Source: Syntrophomonadaceae bacterium (GTDB taxonomy: Bacteria; Bacillota; Syntrophomonadia; Syntrophomonadales; Syntrophothermaceae). From it: a stretch of DNA of 35,681 bases. The notes beneath the pieces are model-generated. The model was not told where the DNA came from, ran no database searches, and saw only the letters and a program-made list of their open reading frames with translations. This document shows positions 8,356 through 18,708 of the stretch, piece after piece (within the stretch, counting starts at the first letter, position 1; each line of letters begins with the position of its first letter). Both the position numbers and the translations under genes were made by a program. The DNA lies in contig JAAYAC010000068.1 in NCBI GenBank assembly GCA_012719535.1, positions 1-35,681 on the forward strand. The letters are read 5' to 3'.

Positions 8356-8385
8356 GCAACCAGTCGAAAGCAGGGGAGAAAGAAG

Positions 8386-10439
<2,054 letters not shown>

Positions 10440-10443
<4 letters not shown>

Positions 10444-10558
10444 AGATACGCCGTTTCATTGCGGATAACCTTCAGGAGGCAATCAGGCAGGCCAGAATCG
10501 AACTGGGGCAGGATGCCATTATTCTTCTCATACCCGTAAGTTCAAGCAGGGAGGGTTT
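10440..10558 (+). pseudogene. flhF: Displaced N-terminus of flhF (frameshifted)
   Basis: The ATG at 10440 overlaps the flhA stop (ATGA) and encodes MKIRRFIADNLQEAIRQARI followed by ELGQDAIIL, the conserved FlhF N-terminus. After codon 29 (CTT at 10524-10526) the frame is wrong: the expected continuation HTRKFKQGGFMGLFGKP is read from 10529 in another frame. The two frames differ by the CT at 10527-10528, so either two bases are extra or one is missing. The upstream frame then runs as nonsense to 10754. The site lies in a pyrimidine-rich stretch (ATTATTCTTCTCATACC), prone to slippage or sequencing error. If real, full-length FlhF is not made by normal decoding. Confidence 0.8.
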
Positions 10559-11593
10559 ATGGGCCTGTTCGGCAAACCCCGCGTGGAAATTACGGTGGCT
10601 CTGGACGAGGTCCCCCGGGTTGTTGAGACCGGGTTGGTGCCCCCTGAGGTCCTGTCAGCCCCACCGGCTGCTGCTTCTCAGGGTGAAGCCCCGGCCGATA
10701 GCGATGGGCAAGCGGATCTCCTCTATGAACTCAAAACCGTCAAGGAACTGGTAACCCAGCTGAATGAAAAGATCGGAGAACGTGACAAGCTAAAAGGCCT
10801 GCCACGCAGCACCCAGGCTATGTACAAGAGACTGCTCAGAAACAATGTCGATGAAAAGCTGGCCCTGCGCCTGGTTCGGTCGGTTGGAGAACAACTGGAA
10901 AGTGAAAACACCCGGGACCAGGAAAGGTGTCGGGAGCTGTTTATTCAGGGTATTGAAAACCTGATAAGAAAACCCCGGCCCATAGAGTTTAACAAGAATA
11001 AACCCCGGGTGGTAGCCATGGTGGGGCCCACCGGGGTAGGTAAGACCACTACCATTGCCAAATTGGCTGCCAATTTTACGCTGTTGGAGAAGAAACAGGT
11101 AGGTCTTATTACCATTGACACTTACCGTATTGCCGCGGTGGAACAACTCAAGACCTATGCGGAGATTATCGGGATTCCCCTGGAGGTCGTGTTTCGACCG
11201 GAAGGGTTGATGCCGGCCCTTGATAAATTCCGCCACAAAGACCTAATTTTCATTGATACTGCTGGTAGAAGCCCCAAGAATGAGCCACAAATATCAGAAT
11301 TAGCTGAATTCCTGAAGGCAGCCCGTCCGGACGAAATCATGCTGGTCTTGAGTACCAACACCCATACGGCGGATCTCCTGGATATCTATCGCCGTTTCAA
11401 CGTAGTGCGAATAGATAAACTGGTATTTACCAAGCTGGACGAAAGCAACACCTGGGGACAGATACTCAACACGGTCCACAAAACAAGGACCAGCCTGGCT
11501 TACATAACCAACGGTCAAAATGTCCCGGACGATATTGAAGTACCTGACCCCTTTTATCTGGCCAAAACCATACTGGGAGAGGATGTCGGCTGA
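10559..11593 (+). CDS. flhF: Flagellar biosynthesis GTPase FlhF (body after the frameshift)
   Basis: SRP-type GTPase that sets flagellar position and number, working with FlhG. This part (344 residues) holds everything except the first ~40 residues of the FlhF N-terminus. It contains the N and G domains with P-loop GPTGVGKT (156-163), then TIDTYRIAAVEQLKTYAEII, the G3 motif IDTAGRSPKN, G4 TKLDES and closing motif GQNVPDDI. ATG at 10559 follows AGGGAGGG with a short 3-4 base spacer, so this fragment could start by itself, giving an N-terminally shortened but GTPase-competent protein. The codons before 10559 in the same frame (HTRKFKQGGF) are clearly FlhF, so the ancestral start was 10440. It overlaps flhG by one base. 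Confidence 0.88.
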   Translation: MGLFGKPRVEITVALDEVPRVVETGLVPPEVLSAPPAAASQGEAPADSDGQADLLYELKTVKELVTQLNEKIGERDKLKGLPRSTQAMYKRLLRNNVDEKLALRLVRSVGEQLESENTRDQERCRELFIQGIENLIRKPRPIEFNKNKPRVVAMVGPTGVGKTTTIAKLAANFTLLEKKQVGLITIDTYRIAAVEQLKTYAEIIGIPLEVVFRPEGLMPALDKFRHKDLIFIDTAGRSPKNEPQISELAEFLKAARPDEIMLVLSTNTHTADLLDIYRRFNVVRIDKLVFTKLDESNTWGQILNTVHKTRTSLAYITNGQNVPDDIEVPDPFYLAKTILGEDVG

Positions 11594-12489
11594 TGAAGGA
11601 CCAGGCAGAAAGACTCAGGTTAATGGCCAAAAACTTGAAGACCAGGATCGAGAACGACATGGTCAAGGGAATGAACCACACCCGGGTAATTGTGGTAACC
11701 AGCGGTAAGGGGGGGGTAGGGAAAACTAACCTGGCCTTGAACCTGTCCCTGGCCATGGCGGAGAATGGGATTCGGACCATTCTTCTTGACGCCGACATGG
11801 GTCTGGCCAATGTGGACATCATCCTGGGGGTGGTGCCGAAGTACAACCTGTACCACGTTGTTCTGGGGGAGAAAACCATCAAGGAAATTGTGATAAAGGG
11901 CCCCTATGACTTGAAAATAATACCGGGTGGTTCCGGCATACAGGAACTGGCCAACTTGCCCGAAGAGACCCTAAAGCGAGTCATCAGTGAGCTGGAACGC
12001 CTGGATGGTGAGTGCGACCTTATGATCATTGACACTGGTGCCGGTATATCGAATAGTGTCGTCAGTTTCCTGCTGGCAGGAGATGACATCATTGTGGTCA
12101 CCACGCCAGAGCCGACCTCCATCACCGACGCGTACGGGATAATCAAGGCGGCCTCCAGCCGGCGGGCGAGGGGACTGATCTACATAGTAGTCAACCGGGT
12201 GAGTATGGAGACCGAAGGTATCCTGGTAGCCCAGAAACTGGTTAGCGTTGCCGAAAAGTTTCTGGGAGTTGAAGTAAGGCCACTGGGGCATATGGTGGAA
12301 GACCCGGCGATTGAGCGCGCGGTTAAAAACCAGGAGCCCTTTTTACTGGCCTATCCCAATAGCCAGGCCGCTAACAATATCAGGGCCATTGCCCGTAAAA
12401 TATGCGAGGTCTGTTTCGAAGAAAAGACGGCGCCCAGGGCTTCAGGTCTCAGGTCATTTTTCCGCAATTTGACCAGTTTTATGCGCTAG
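11593..12489 (+). CDS. flhG: Flagellar number regulator FlhG (MinD/ParA-like ATPase, YlxH)
   Basis: MinD-family ATPase of 298 residues that stimulates FlhF GTPase activity and limits flagellar number. The N-terminus (MKDQAERLRLMAKNL) resembles the FlhG activator helix (DQAxxLR) that contacts FlhF. The deviant Walker A SGKGGVGKT spans residues 37-45, the switch/Walker regions include LLDADMGLANVDIILG and MIIDTGAGIS, and a C-terminal basic-hydrophobic helix (LRSFFRNLTSFM) could be the membrane-targeting sequence. The ATG at 11593 shares one base with the flhF stop (TGATG). Pairing with flhF separates it from the cell-division MinD. Confidence 0.94.
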   Translation: MKDQAERLRLMAKNLKTRIENDMVKGMNHTRVIVVTSGKGGVGKTNLALNLSLAMAENGIRTILLDADMGLANVDIILGVVPKYNLYHVVLGEKTIKEIVIKGPYDLKIIPGGSGIQELANLPEETLKRVISELERLDGECDLMIIDTGAGISNSVVSFLLAGDDIIVVTTPEPTSITDAYGIIKAASSRRARGLIYIVVNRVSMETEGILVAQKLVSVAEKFLGVEVRPLGHMVEDPAIERAVKNQEPFLLAYPNSQAANNIRAIARKICEVCFEEKTAPRASGLRSFFRNLTSFMR

Positions 12490-12503
12490 CCGGGGTGACA
12501 GTC

Positions 12504-13181
12504 GTGAACGATACCTTAAAAGTTAACCAGCTAGTTGAGATTAAAACCGATGGCATGCTTTATCGTGGGACCTATCCCAGTCGCATCGAAGAGATAACCG
12601 GAAATGTTCTTTACCTGGCGGTTCCCATCCGCTCCGGAGAACTGGTGCCACTGCGGACCGGGGAAACCATCAGGGTCAGTTATGTGGACAAGGACAATGC
12701 GTATTCCTTTGTGACCCGTGTCCTGGGACGAAAAATAGACCCTATCCCGGTGCTGATCGTAGAACGCCCCCAGACGATTACCAGAATTCAGCGCCGCAAT
12801 TTTGTAAGGATTGAAGCCAGTCTGCCCATATATTTTCAGCTTCTGGAGGAAGAAACTGGCGAAATCGGCGAAGGCAGGACCGTGGATATCAGCGGTGGGG
12901 GGGTGCTGTTCACCACCCGGGCCGGGTGGATACGGGCCAATCATCTGCTCCGGGTGAGAGTAGACCTGCCCCAACTCGAACCGGTTGTGTGCATCGCCCG
13001 GGTCATACGGGTGGGCCAAAATAGAATTTCCGGGGTTGTTTATAACCAGGTAGCCTGCAAGTTCGAAGACCTGCGCGAAGGCCAACGGGATACCATCATC
13101 AAATTTATATTTGAAAGACAGAGAGAACTAATCAAGAAAGGGTTACTGTGGGGGAGGGAAGCAAGAGATGAAGAAAATTAG
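12504..13181 (+). CDS. ycgR: YcgR-like c-di-GMP receptor with PilZ domain
   Basis: Flagellar brake-type protein of about 225 residues: N-terminal YcgR domain (about 1-90) and C-terminal PilZ domain (about 93-215). The c-di-GMP-binding motifs are complete: RxxxR at R98-R102 (RNFVR) and DxSxxG at 128-133 (DISGGG). Proteins of this type (YcgR, Bacillus DgrA/YpfA) slow the motor when c-di-GMP is high. GTG at 12504 (MNDTLKVNQLVEIKTDG) has GGGGTGA upstream; a GTG at 12495 is an alternative. The frame is also open upstream inside flhG, but that part has no domain match. It overlaps cheB by 14 bases, placing c-di-GMP control inside the chemotaxis operon. Confidence 0.88.
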   Translation: MNDTLKVNQLVEIKTDGMLYRGTYPSRIEEITGNVLYLAVPIRSGELVPLRTGETIRVSYVDKDNAYSFVTRVLGRKIDPIPVLIVERPQTITRIQRRNFVRIEASLPIYFQLLEEETGEIGEGRTVDISGGGVLFTTRAGWIRANHLLRVRVDLPQLEPVVCIARVIRVGQNRISGVVYNQVACKFEDLREGQRDTIIKFIFERQRELIKKGLLWGREARDEEN

Positions 13182-14250
13182 GGTTCTGGTGGTGGATGAT
13201 TCAGCCGTCATGAGGAGAGTCATCCGCGACATCATTAATTCCCAGCCGGACATGGAGGCTGTAGGAACTGCACGCAACGGTGCGGAGGCTCTGGTAAGAA
13301 TTCGGGAGCATAAACCTGACGTTGTGACCCTGGATGTAGAAATGCCAGTAGTTGACGGTATCTCCGCCCTGAAAAACATCATGGAGACGGACCCCCTTCC
13401 GGTACTCATGCTCAGTAGCCTGACCCAAAACGGGGCTGAACTTACTCTGCAAGCGCTGCAGCTTGGTGCAGTGGACTTTATTACCAAGCCTTCCGGTACC
13501 ATTTCGCTGGATATCAATAAAGTGGGCGAAGAGATAACCCGCAAGATAAGGGTGGCCGCTTCAACCCATCCCCAGTTAAGAAGGGCTTTCCCGGCGAAAA
13601 GAATGACCGATGCCCGAAGTGGTTTCAGCCAAGCCGTTTCCATGCGGCAACCGCCGGGTTCGTTACATCTTGACAAACTCATATTGCTCGGTACATCCAC
13701 CGGGGGACCGAGGGCGCTCCATGAAGTCATCCCCCGACTGCCCGCCGGCCTTAACGCCGGGATTTTGATTGTTCAGCACATGCCACCGGGGTTTACCAGG
13801 TCGCTCGCGGAGAGGTTGGACACTATTTCGGCCATTATGGTGAAAGAAGCTGAACATGGGGAACCTGTACTGCCCGGATTCGCATATGTCGCCCCGGGTG
13901 ACTATCATTTAACGGTACAAGGGGATGGCCGCCAGGGCCATAACCGGCTACAGATAAACTTGACTAAGGCTCCGCCGGTCTCCGGTCACCGGCCGTCAGT
14001 GGATGTAATGTTTGAGTCGGTGGCTGCTCTCGACTTTGCCGGGCAAATCGTGGGGGTTATCCTGACCGGTATGGGGCAGGATGGTTCCCGAGGGGTGGTG
14101 GCCATTAAGAAGAAAGGAGCCAGGGTTATAGCTGAAGATGCATCGACCTGTATTGTATTTGGTATGCCCAAGATGGCAATAGAGACGGGAAGTGTTGACA
14201 AAGTCGTTCCCTTACCCGATGTAGCGCAGGAGATTGTGAAAATGCTATAG
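13168..14250 (+). CDS. cheB: Chemotaxis methylesterase/deamidase CheB
   Basis: Two-domain enzyme of 360 residues that removes methyl groups from chemoreceptors (adaptation). The receiver domain has D10-D11, phospho-acceptor D56 (TLDVEMP) and K107 (FITKPSG). A linker (about 125-165) leads to the esterase domain with the catalytic triad S177 (GTSTGGP), H204 (QHMPPGFT) and D305 (MGQDGSRG). The ATG at 13168 follows GGGAGGGAAG. The partner methyltransferase cheR is not in the window. The overlap with the ycgR-like gene suggests coupled translation. Confidence 0.96.
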   Translation: MKKIRVLVVDDSAVMRRVIRDIINSQPDMEAVGTARNGAEALVRIREHKPDVVTLDVEMPVVDGISALKNIMETDPLPVLMLSSLTQNGAELTLQALQLGAVDFITKPSGTISLDINKVGEEITRKIRVAASTHPQLRRAFPAKRMTDARSGFSQAVSMRQPPGSLHLDKLILLGTSTGGPRALHEVIPRLPAGLNAGILIVQHMPPGFTRSLAERLDTISAIMVKEAEHGEPVLPGFAYVAPGDYHLTVQGDGRQGHNRLQINLTKAPPVSGHRPSVDVMFESVAALDFAGQIVGVILTGMGQDGSRGVVAIKKKGARVIAEDASTCIVFGMPKMAIETGSVDKVVPLPDVAQEIVKML

Positions 14251-14270
14251 AGTCTTGGAGGTGGATATCG

Positions 14271-16313
14271 GTGAACATGGATATGTCGCAGTACCTGGAT
14301 ATTTTCCTGGTTGAAAGCGGGGAACACCTGGAAAACCTTAACCAGAAGCTGGTGGAGCTGGAAAAGAACCCTGGTGGGCTTAACATTCTCCATGAGATCT
14401 TCCGGTCAGCCCATACCCTGAAAGGAATGTCTTCCACTATGGGCTTTGAAGACATGGCGGATCTTACGCATCATATGGAGAATGTGCTGGAGGATCTAAA
14501 GGAAGGTATACTACAGGTCAATACCTTTACCATCGATGTACTTCTCAAGTGCCTGGATCGCCTCCAGTTGATGATTGACAATATCCGTGAGGGACAGCCG
14601 GTAAACGTGGACAATTCTGACCTTATTGATTTACTCGACCATATCAAGAGCGGCGAACCGGTGGAAGCGAGGCTGGAGACGGTGGCTTTGGCCATGCCTG
14701 TTTCTCAGGTGCCTGATGAGGTGGAACTGCCGGGCGCGGCCGATTGGGAACTCAACCAGTTTGATCTGACCATGGTCGAGGAAGCCCTCAGCCGCAATAT
14801 GAACGTTTTCTCCATTAGTATACTGGTCGACCCGGGTTGTATGATGAAATCGGTTCGTGCTTTTATGGTTTTCAAGGCCCTGGAAGAGGATGGTGAGATC
14901 ATTAAGTCCGAACCAGCTGCCCAGGACCTCGACGAGGGGCGCTTCAATGAAGGTTTTCAATTGCTTCTTGTCACCAGTGCTGATGAACGGGTTATTGTTT
15001 CAAGGCTTAACGCTATTTCCGAGATAAGTATCCGACAAATCACCAGGCTGGACCTTAACCGTTACCGACACGGTTCGGGAGTGCCGGCAGAGAAGACCGT
15101 CCAGCGGGCGTCGGCAGAAGATGAGCCGGATGGCCAGAGTGTACCAGAAATCAACCGTACCCAGAGGTTCAGGCAGACGGTTCGTGTGGATATCGAGAAG
15201 CTCGACAACCTGATGAACCTGATGGGTGAACTGGTCATAAACAAGGGCAGATTGGAGCAGATAGGGGATATCCAGAAACTGCCCGAGTTAAATGAAACCA
15301 TTGAACAAATTGACCGTATTACCACCGATCTGCAGAGTGTGGTAATGAAAGTCAGGATGGTGCCTATCAAGCAGGTTTTCAACCGTTTTCCGCGCATGGT
15401 AAGGGACCTTGCCCGGGAACTGAACAAGGAAATCGAGTTTATCATCGAGGGGGAAGAAACCGAGCTGGATAGAACGGTAATTGATGAAATAGGGGATCCC
15501 TTGGTCCACCTGTTGCGCAACGCCATCGACCATGGCTTGGAACCACCCGGGAAAAGAGAGAAGCTGGGCAAACCCAGAAAGGGAATGGTCAAACTTTCGG
15601 CACGCCACGAAGGCAACAATGTGTTTATTGAGGTGACAGATGACGGCCAGGGTATCCAAGTCGACAAGATAAGAGCCAGGGCGGTTGAAAAGGGACTGGT
15701 CGACGCCCGGGAAGCGGAGCAGATGAGTGATGAAGAGACAATCCGGCTTTTGTTCAAACCAGGATTCAGTACGGCTACCAACATAACTGATATTTCCGGC
15801 CGGGGAGTCGGGTTGGACGTTGTTAAGAACAAGATTGAATCCCTTAACGGGGAGGTTGTCGTGGAATCCCGGGCGGGAGTGGGGACGACCTTTCAGATCA
15901 GGCTTCCCCTTACCCTGGCCATAATCCAGGCACTCCTGGTGGCGGTGGGAGACGAGACTTATGCCATACCCCTGGGTTCGGTAGATGAGACCACCATGCT
16001 CGACCGGGAAGAGATCAAGATGGTACAAGACCAGGAGGTAGCCTTGTTACGTGGTAACATCCTGCCCCTGGCCCGGTTGCGCCAGCTGCTTCAGGTACCT
16101 GGCGAATCCGGTGACCAGGAAACAACTTATGTGGTGGTGGTGAGAAGGGCCGACAGGCAGATAGGTCTCGTATGCGACTCCCTGATCGGGCAACAGGAGG
16201 TTGTCATCAAGTCGCTTGGCAAACTCCTGACCGGAATCAGCGGTCTGGCCGGGGCAACCATTCTGGGAGATGGCAAGGTTGCGCTAATTCTGGACGTGGG
16301 AACGCTGCTGTAG
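14271..16313 (+). CDS. cheA: Chemotaxis histidine kinase CheA
   Basis: Central kinase of the chemoreceptor array, 680 residues. Domains in order: P1 Hpt with phosphorylated H48 (FRSAHTLKGMS), a linker, a P2-like domain (about 170-265) that binds CheY/CheB, P3 dimerisation from about 300 (VDIEKLDNLMNLMGELVINK), P4 ATPase with N box HLLRNAIDHGLEPPG, G1 VTDDGQGI and G2 GRGVGLDVV, and P5 CheW-like regulatory domain from about 545. GTG at 14271 is chosen because GGAGGTG at 14258-14264 is 6 bases upstream. It lies in the usual cheB-cheA-cheW order. All kinase motifs look intact. Confidence 0.97.
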   Translation: MNMDMSQYLDIFLVESGEHLENLNQKLVELEKNPGGLNILHEIFRSAHTLKGMSSTMGFEDMADLTHHMENVLEDLKEGILQVNTFTIDVLLKCLDRLQLMIDNIREGQPVNVDNSDLIDLLDHIKSGEPVEARLETVALAMPVSQVPDEVELPGAADWELNQFDLTMVEEALSRNMNVFSISILVDPGCMMKSVRAFMVFKALEEDGEIIKSEPAAQDLDEGRFNEGFQLLLVTSADERVIVSRLNAISEISIRQITRLDLNRYRHGSGVPAEKTVQRASAEDEPDGQSVPEINRTQRFRQTVRVDIEKLDNLMNLMGELVINKGRLEQIGDIQKLPELNETIEQIDRITTDLQSVVMKVRMVPIKQVFNRFPRMVRDLARELNKEIEFIIEGEETELDRTVIDEIGDPLVHLLRNAIDHGLEPPGKREKLGKPRKGMVKLSARHEGNNVFIEVTDDGQGIQVDKIRARAVEKGLVDAREAEQMSDEETIRLLFKPGFSTATNITDISGRGVGLDVVKNKIESLNGEVVVESRAGVGTTFQIRLPLTLAIIQALLVAVGDETYAIPLGSVDETTMLDREEIKMVQDQEVALLRGNILPLARLRQLLQVPGESGDQETTYVVVVRRADRQIGLVCDSLIGQQEVVIKSLGKLLTGISGLAGATILGDGKVALILDVGTLL

Positions 16314-16329
16314 TGAAAGGAGTGGGAGA

Positions 16330-16788
16330 ATGGAGATGGCAAACGGCAGAGCAGAGGTCGGTGCCCCGGACGAAATTCAGGTGGTAACTTTTAAGCTGGG
16401 CGAAGAGGAGTACGCGGTGGATATACTCTCCGTCCAGGAAATCAATAAACTCTTGAATATCACGCGCGTACCTAAAGCGCAGAGTTATATTGAAGGAGTC
16501 ATCAACCTCAGGGGTAATGTAATTCCTATTTTAAACTTGTACAAGAGATTCGGGCTTGGCACGCAGGGGCACACCGATGATGCCCGGATTATTGTCCTAC
16601 AACACAATGATATCAGGGCAGGGGTGATAGTGGACCAGGTGTCTGAGGTTTCGCGACTCAAAACCTCGGAGATCGAAGAGGCGTCGAAGATTTACAGTTC
16701 TATAAACAGTGAGCTTATCCAGGGTGTAGGCAAGATGAACGGCCGGTTGGTTATTCTTTTGAACCTCCACAATTTGCTGCAAGTGTGA
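16330..16788 (+). CDS. cheW: Chemotaxis coupling protein CheW
   Basis: Adaptor of 152 residues joining chemoreceptors to CheA. A short unstructured N-terminus precedes the CheW fold: VVTFKLGEEEYAVDILSVQE (about 17-36), then the highly conserved GVINLRGNVIPILNLYKRFG, and VIVDQVSEVSRLKTSEIE toward the end. The ATG at 16330 follows AAAGGAGTGGGAG. The last bases are close to cheC, whose ribosome site begins 10 bases after this stop. Nothing unusual is seen. Confidence 0.96.
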   Translation: MEMANGRAEVGAPDEIQVVTFKLGEEEYAVDILSVQEINKLLNITRVPKAQSYIEGVINLRGNVIPILNLYKRFGLGTQGHTDDARIIVLQHNDIRAGVIVDQVSEVSRLKTSEIEEASKIYSSINSELIQGVGKMNGRLVILLNLHNLLQV

Positions 16789-16811
16789 TGTTGTTTCGAG
16801 GTGATGGTTTC

Positions 16812-17429
16812 ATGAAAGACTTTGGCGAGTTATCGGGTTTACAGTTGGATGCTTTGCGGGAAATCGGCAATATTGGAGCGGGTAATGCAGCGACTGCGCT
16901 GGCTCAGATGGTAAACGCCAAGATTGAAATGACTGTGCCCCGGGTTAGCATCTTGTCGCTGACGGATGTACCGGAGTTGCTGGGCGGGGCTGATTCCCAC
17001 GTAGTGGGCATATACCTGCGGGTCCAAGGGTCAATCGGGGCCAATATTCTGTTTGTCCTGCCCATAGACAATGCCCGGCTCCTGGTAGACATGCTGATGG
17101 CAGTGCCATCGGGTAGCACCAGGGATTTCGGCGAGATAGAGCTGTCAGCGCTGCAAGAGGTGGGAAATATCGTTGCCGCGACCTACCTGAACGCGATGGT
17201 GATGTTTACTCAACTGAAAATGGTACCGTCGGTGCCGGGTTTGGGAATTGACATGGCCGGTGCCATACTGGACGCGATCTTGGCTCAGTTCGGCGAGGTG
17301 GGAGACTATGTGCTGGTCTTGGAGACGAAATTCCGGAAGGATAGACAGGACGTGGTGGGTCAATTCTTCTTGCTGCCCGAACCGGGTTCTCTGGATACCA
17401 TATTATCTGCACTTGGGGTGAGTAATTGA
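16812..17429 (+). CDS. cheC: CheY-P phosphatase CheC
   Basis: Phosphatase of about 205 residues that dephosphorylates CheY-P and binds CheD for feedback. Both pseudo-symmetric active-site helices are visible: LDALREIGNIGAGNAATAL near residue 13, and ELSALQEVGNIVAATYLNAM near residue 110, each with the E-xx-N pair. ATG at 16812 is preceded by GAGGTGAT (16798-16805); an upstream in-frame GTG at 16785 overlaps cheW but lacks a ribosome site. It shares its end with the cheD start (TGATG), matching the functional CheC-CheD partnership. Confidence 0.94.
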   Translation: MKDFGELSGLQLDALREIGNIGAGNAATALAQMVNAKIEMTVPRVSILSLTDVPELLGGADSHVVGIYLRVQGSIGANILFVLPIDNARLLVDMLMAVPSGSTRDFGEIELSALQEVGNIVAATYLNAMVMFTQLKMVPSVPGLGIDMAGAILDAILAQFGEVGDYVLVLETKFRKDRQDVVGQFFLLPEPGSLDTILSALGVSN

Positions 17430-17914
17430 TGGCGAGAGTAATCCAGGTCGGGATGGCTGACTTGAAGGTGGCCAGGACACCGGACAAGCTAATGACCGCC
17501 GGTTTGGGTTCGTGTGTGGGCGTTTGCCTTTATGACAGGGTACCGAAACTGGGGGGATTGGCCCATATAATGCTACCTTCCAGCCAGCAGGCCAGGAATA
17601 ACCAGAACCCGGCCAAATTTGCCGACTCCGCCATTGAGATGCTAGTAGCCGAGATGATCAAAGCGGGGGCGGAGAGAAACCGGTTGACCGCCAAGATCGC
17701 GGGCGGGGCACAAATGTTCAACTTTGCCGGGGAGAGTGATATCATGAAGATAGGTGAACGCAATGCCCTGGCCGTCAGGGAAACCCTCAAGCGGTTGGAA
17801 ATAAGGCTTGTGGCCAGCGATACCGGAGGTAACTACGGCCGAACTATAGTCTTTGACATTGAAACTGGAGACCTGGCCGTCAAGACCATTGGACACGGGG
17901 AGAGAATCATTTAG
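17429..17914 (+). CDS. cheD: Chemoreceptor glutamine deamidase CheD
   Basis: Enzyme of 161 residues that deamidates receptor glutamines and, in Bacillus, binds CheC to tune adaptation. The cysteine protease-like catalytic residues are visible: C29 in AGLGSCVGVCLYD and H46 in GLAHIMLP; KIAGGAQMF in the middle is also typical. ATG at 17429 overlaps the cheC stop by one base and has GGGGTGA upstream. The sigD start follows directly after its stop. The presence of FliY, CheC and CheD together indicates a Bacillus/Thermotoga-type adaptation system. Confidence 0.95.
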   Translation: MARVIQVGMADLKVARTPDKLMTAGLGSCVGVCLYDRVPKLGGLAHIMLPSSQQARNNQNPAKFADSAIEMLVAEMIKAGAERNRLTAKIAGGAQMFNFAGESDIMKIGERNALAVRETLKRLEIRLVASDTGGNYGRTIVFDIETGDLAVKTIGHGERII

Positions 17915-18688
17915 ATGGGAAAAGACCCGGCGGTTTTATGGGAACGCTACAAAGAACACAACGACCCGCAGGCCCGTGAGGAACTCATCCTTCACTATGC
18001 GGGGTTGGTGAAATACATAGCGGGGAGACTGGTTGCGAACCTTTCTTCGCTGGTGGAGCTTGATGAACTGATTTCCTACGGGATAGAAGGTCTGATCGAC
18101 GCGATACATAAGTACGACCACCGGCGGAAAATTAAGTTTGAAACTTATGCCCTGGTTCGCATTAAAGGGGCTATGATAGATGGTCTCAGGTCGATGGACT
18201 GGATTCCCGTTTCCCTGCGCCAGAAAGCCAAGGAACTGGAAAAGACTTATATGTTGGTGGAACAGCAACTGGGCAGGGCGGCAACTGACGAGGAAATGGC
18301 GGCGGCCTTAGGACTGGAGACCAGAGATTTTCAAAATCTCTTAAGAGATGTCAACCTGGCTACGATAATTTACTTAGAGGATTTTTTACCCGGAGAAGAA
18401 ACCAGCGACAAGCATAAACGGATAGCAGACATACTCAGGGACCACAGCGCGGAAGATGCCCTGCAGATGGTGGAGTTCAACGAAGCCAAAGAACTTCTGG
18501 CCGAAGCTATTGCCAAGCTACCGGAAAAAGAAAAAAAGGTTGTCTACCTTTACTACTACGAAGGTCTGACTCTTAAAGAAATCGGTGAGGTACTGGGGCT
18601 TTCTGAATCCAGAATATCCCAGCTGCATACCAAGTCCATCTTAAGGTTGAGGGGAAGGCTGAGCAAGAAAAAGCGTCTAGTGTTGTAG
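17915..18688 (+). CDS. sigD: Flagellar RNA polymerase sigma factor SigD (FliA/WhiG family)
   Basis: Sigma-28-type factor of 257 residues that directs late flagellar and chemotaxis genes such as flagellin. Region 2 includes LVELDELISYGIEGLIDAIH and KIKFETYALVRIKGAMIDGL, with the very typical RSMDWIPVSLRQKAKELE just after. Region 3 follows, and region 4 contains LTLKEIGEVLGLSESRISQL, the helix-turn-helix for the -35 element. The ATG at 17915 abuts the cheD stop and GGGGAGAG lies upstream. Its position late in the fla/che operon is as in Bacillus, where distance from the promoter influences SigD level. No anti-sigma FlgM is visible in the window. Confidence 0.96.
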   Translation: MGKDPAVLWERYKEHNDPQAREELILHYAGLVKYIAGRLVANLSSLVELDELISYGIEGLIDAIHKYDHRRKIKFETYALVRIKGAMIDGLRSMDWIPVSLRQKAKELEKTYMLVEQQLGRAATDEEMAAALGLETRDFQNLLRDVNLATIIYLEDFLPGEETSDKHKRIADILRDHSAEDALQMVEFNEAKELLAEAIAKLPEKEKKVVYLYYYEGLTLKEIGEVLGLSESRISQLHTKSILRLRGRLSKKKRLVL

Positions 18689-18708
18689 CCGGGGAGGGAG
18701 AGTGGTTC

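Noticed and set aside
10524-10560. Programmed frameshift in flhF
   Set aside because: No typical slippery heptamer or stimulating structure is evident, and I know of no FlhF family precedent; error or mutation is simpler.
15062-15832. Long minus-strand open frame opposite cheA
   Set aside because: Serine/arginine/leucine-rich nonsense mirrored from cheA codons; no domain or start signal. The same holds for 909-1586, 13143-13730 and 33121-33666 on the minus strand.
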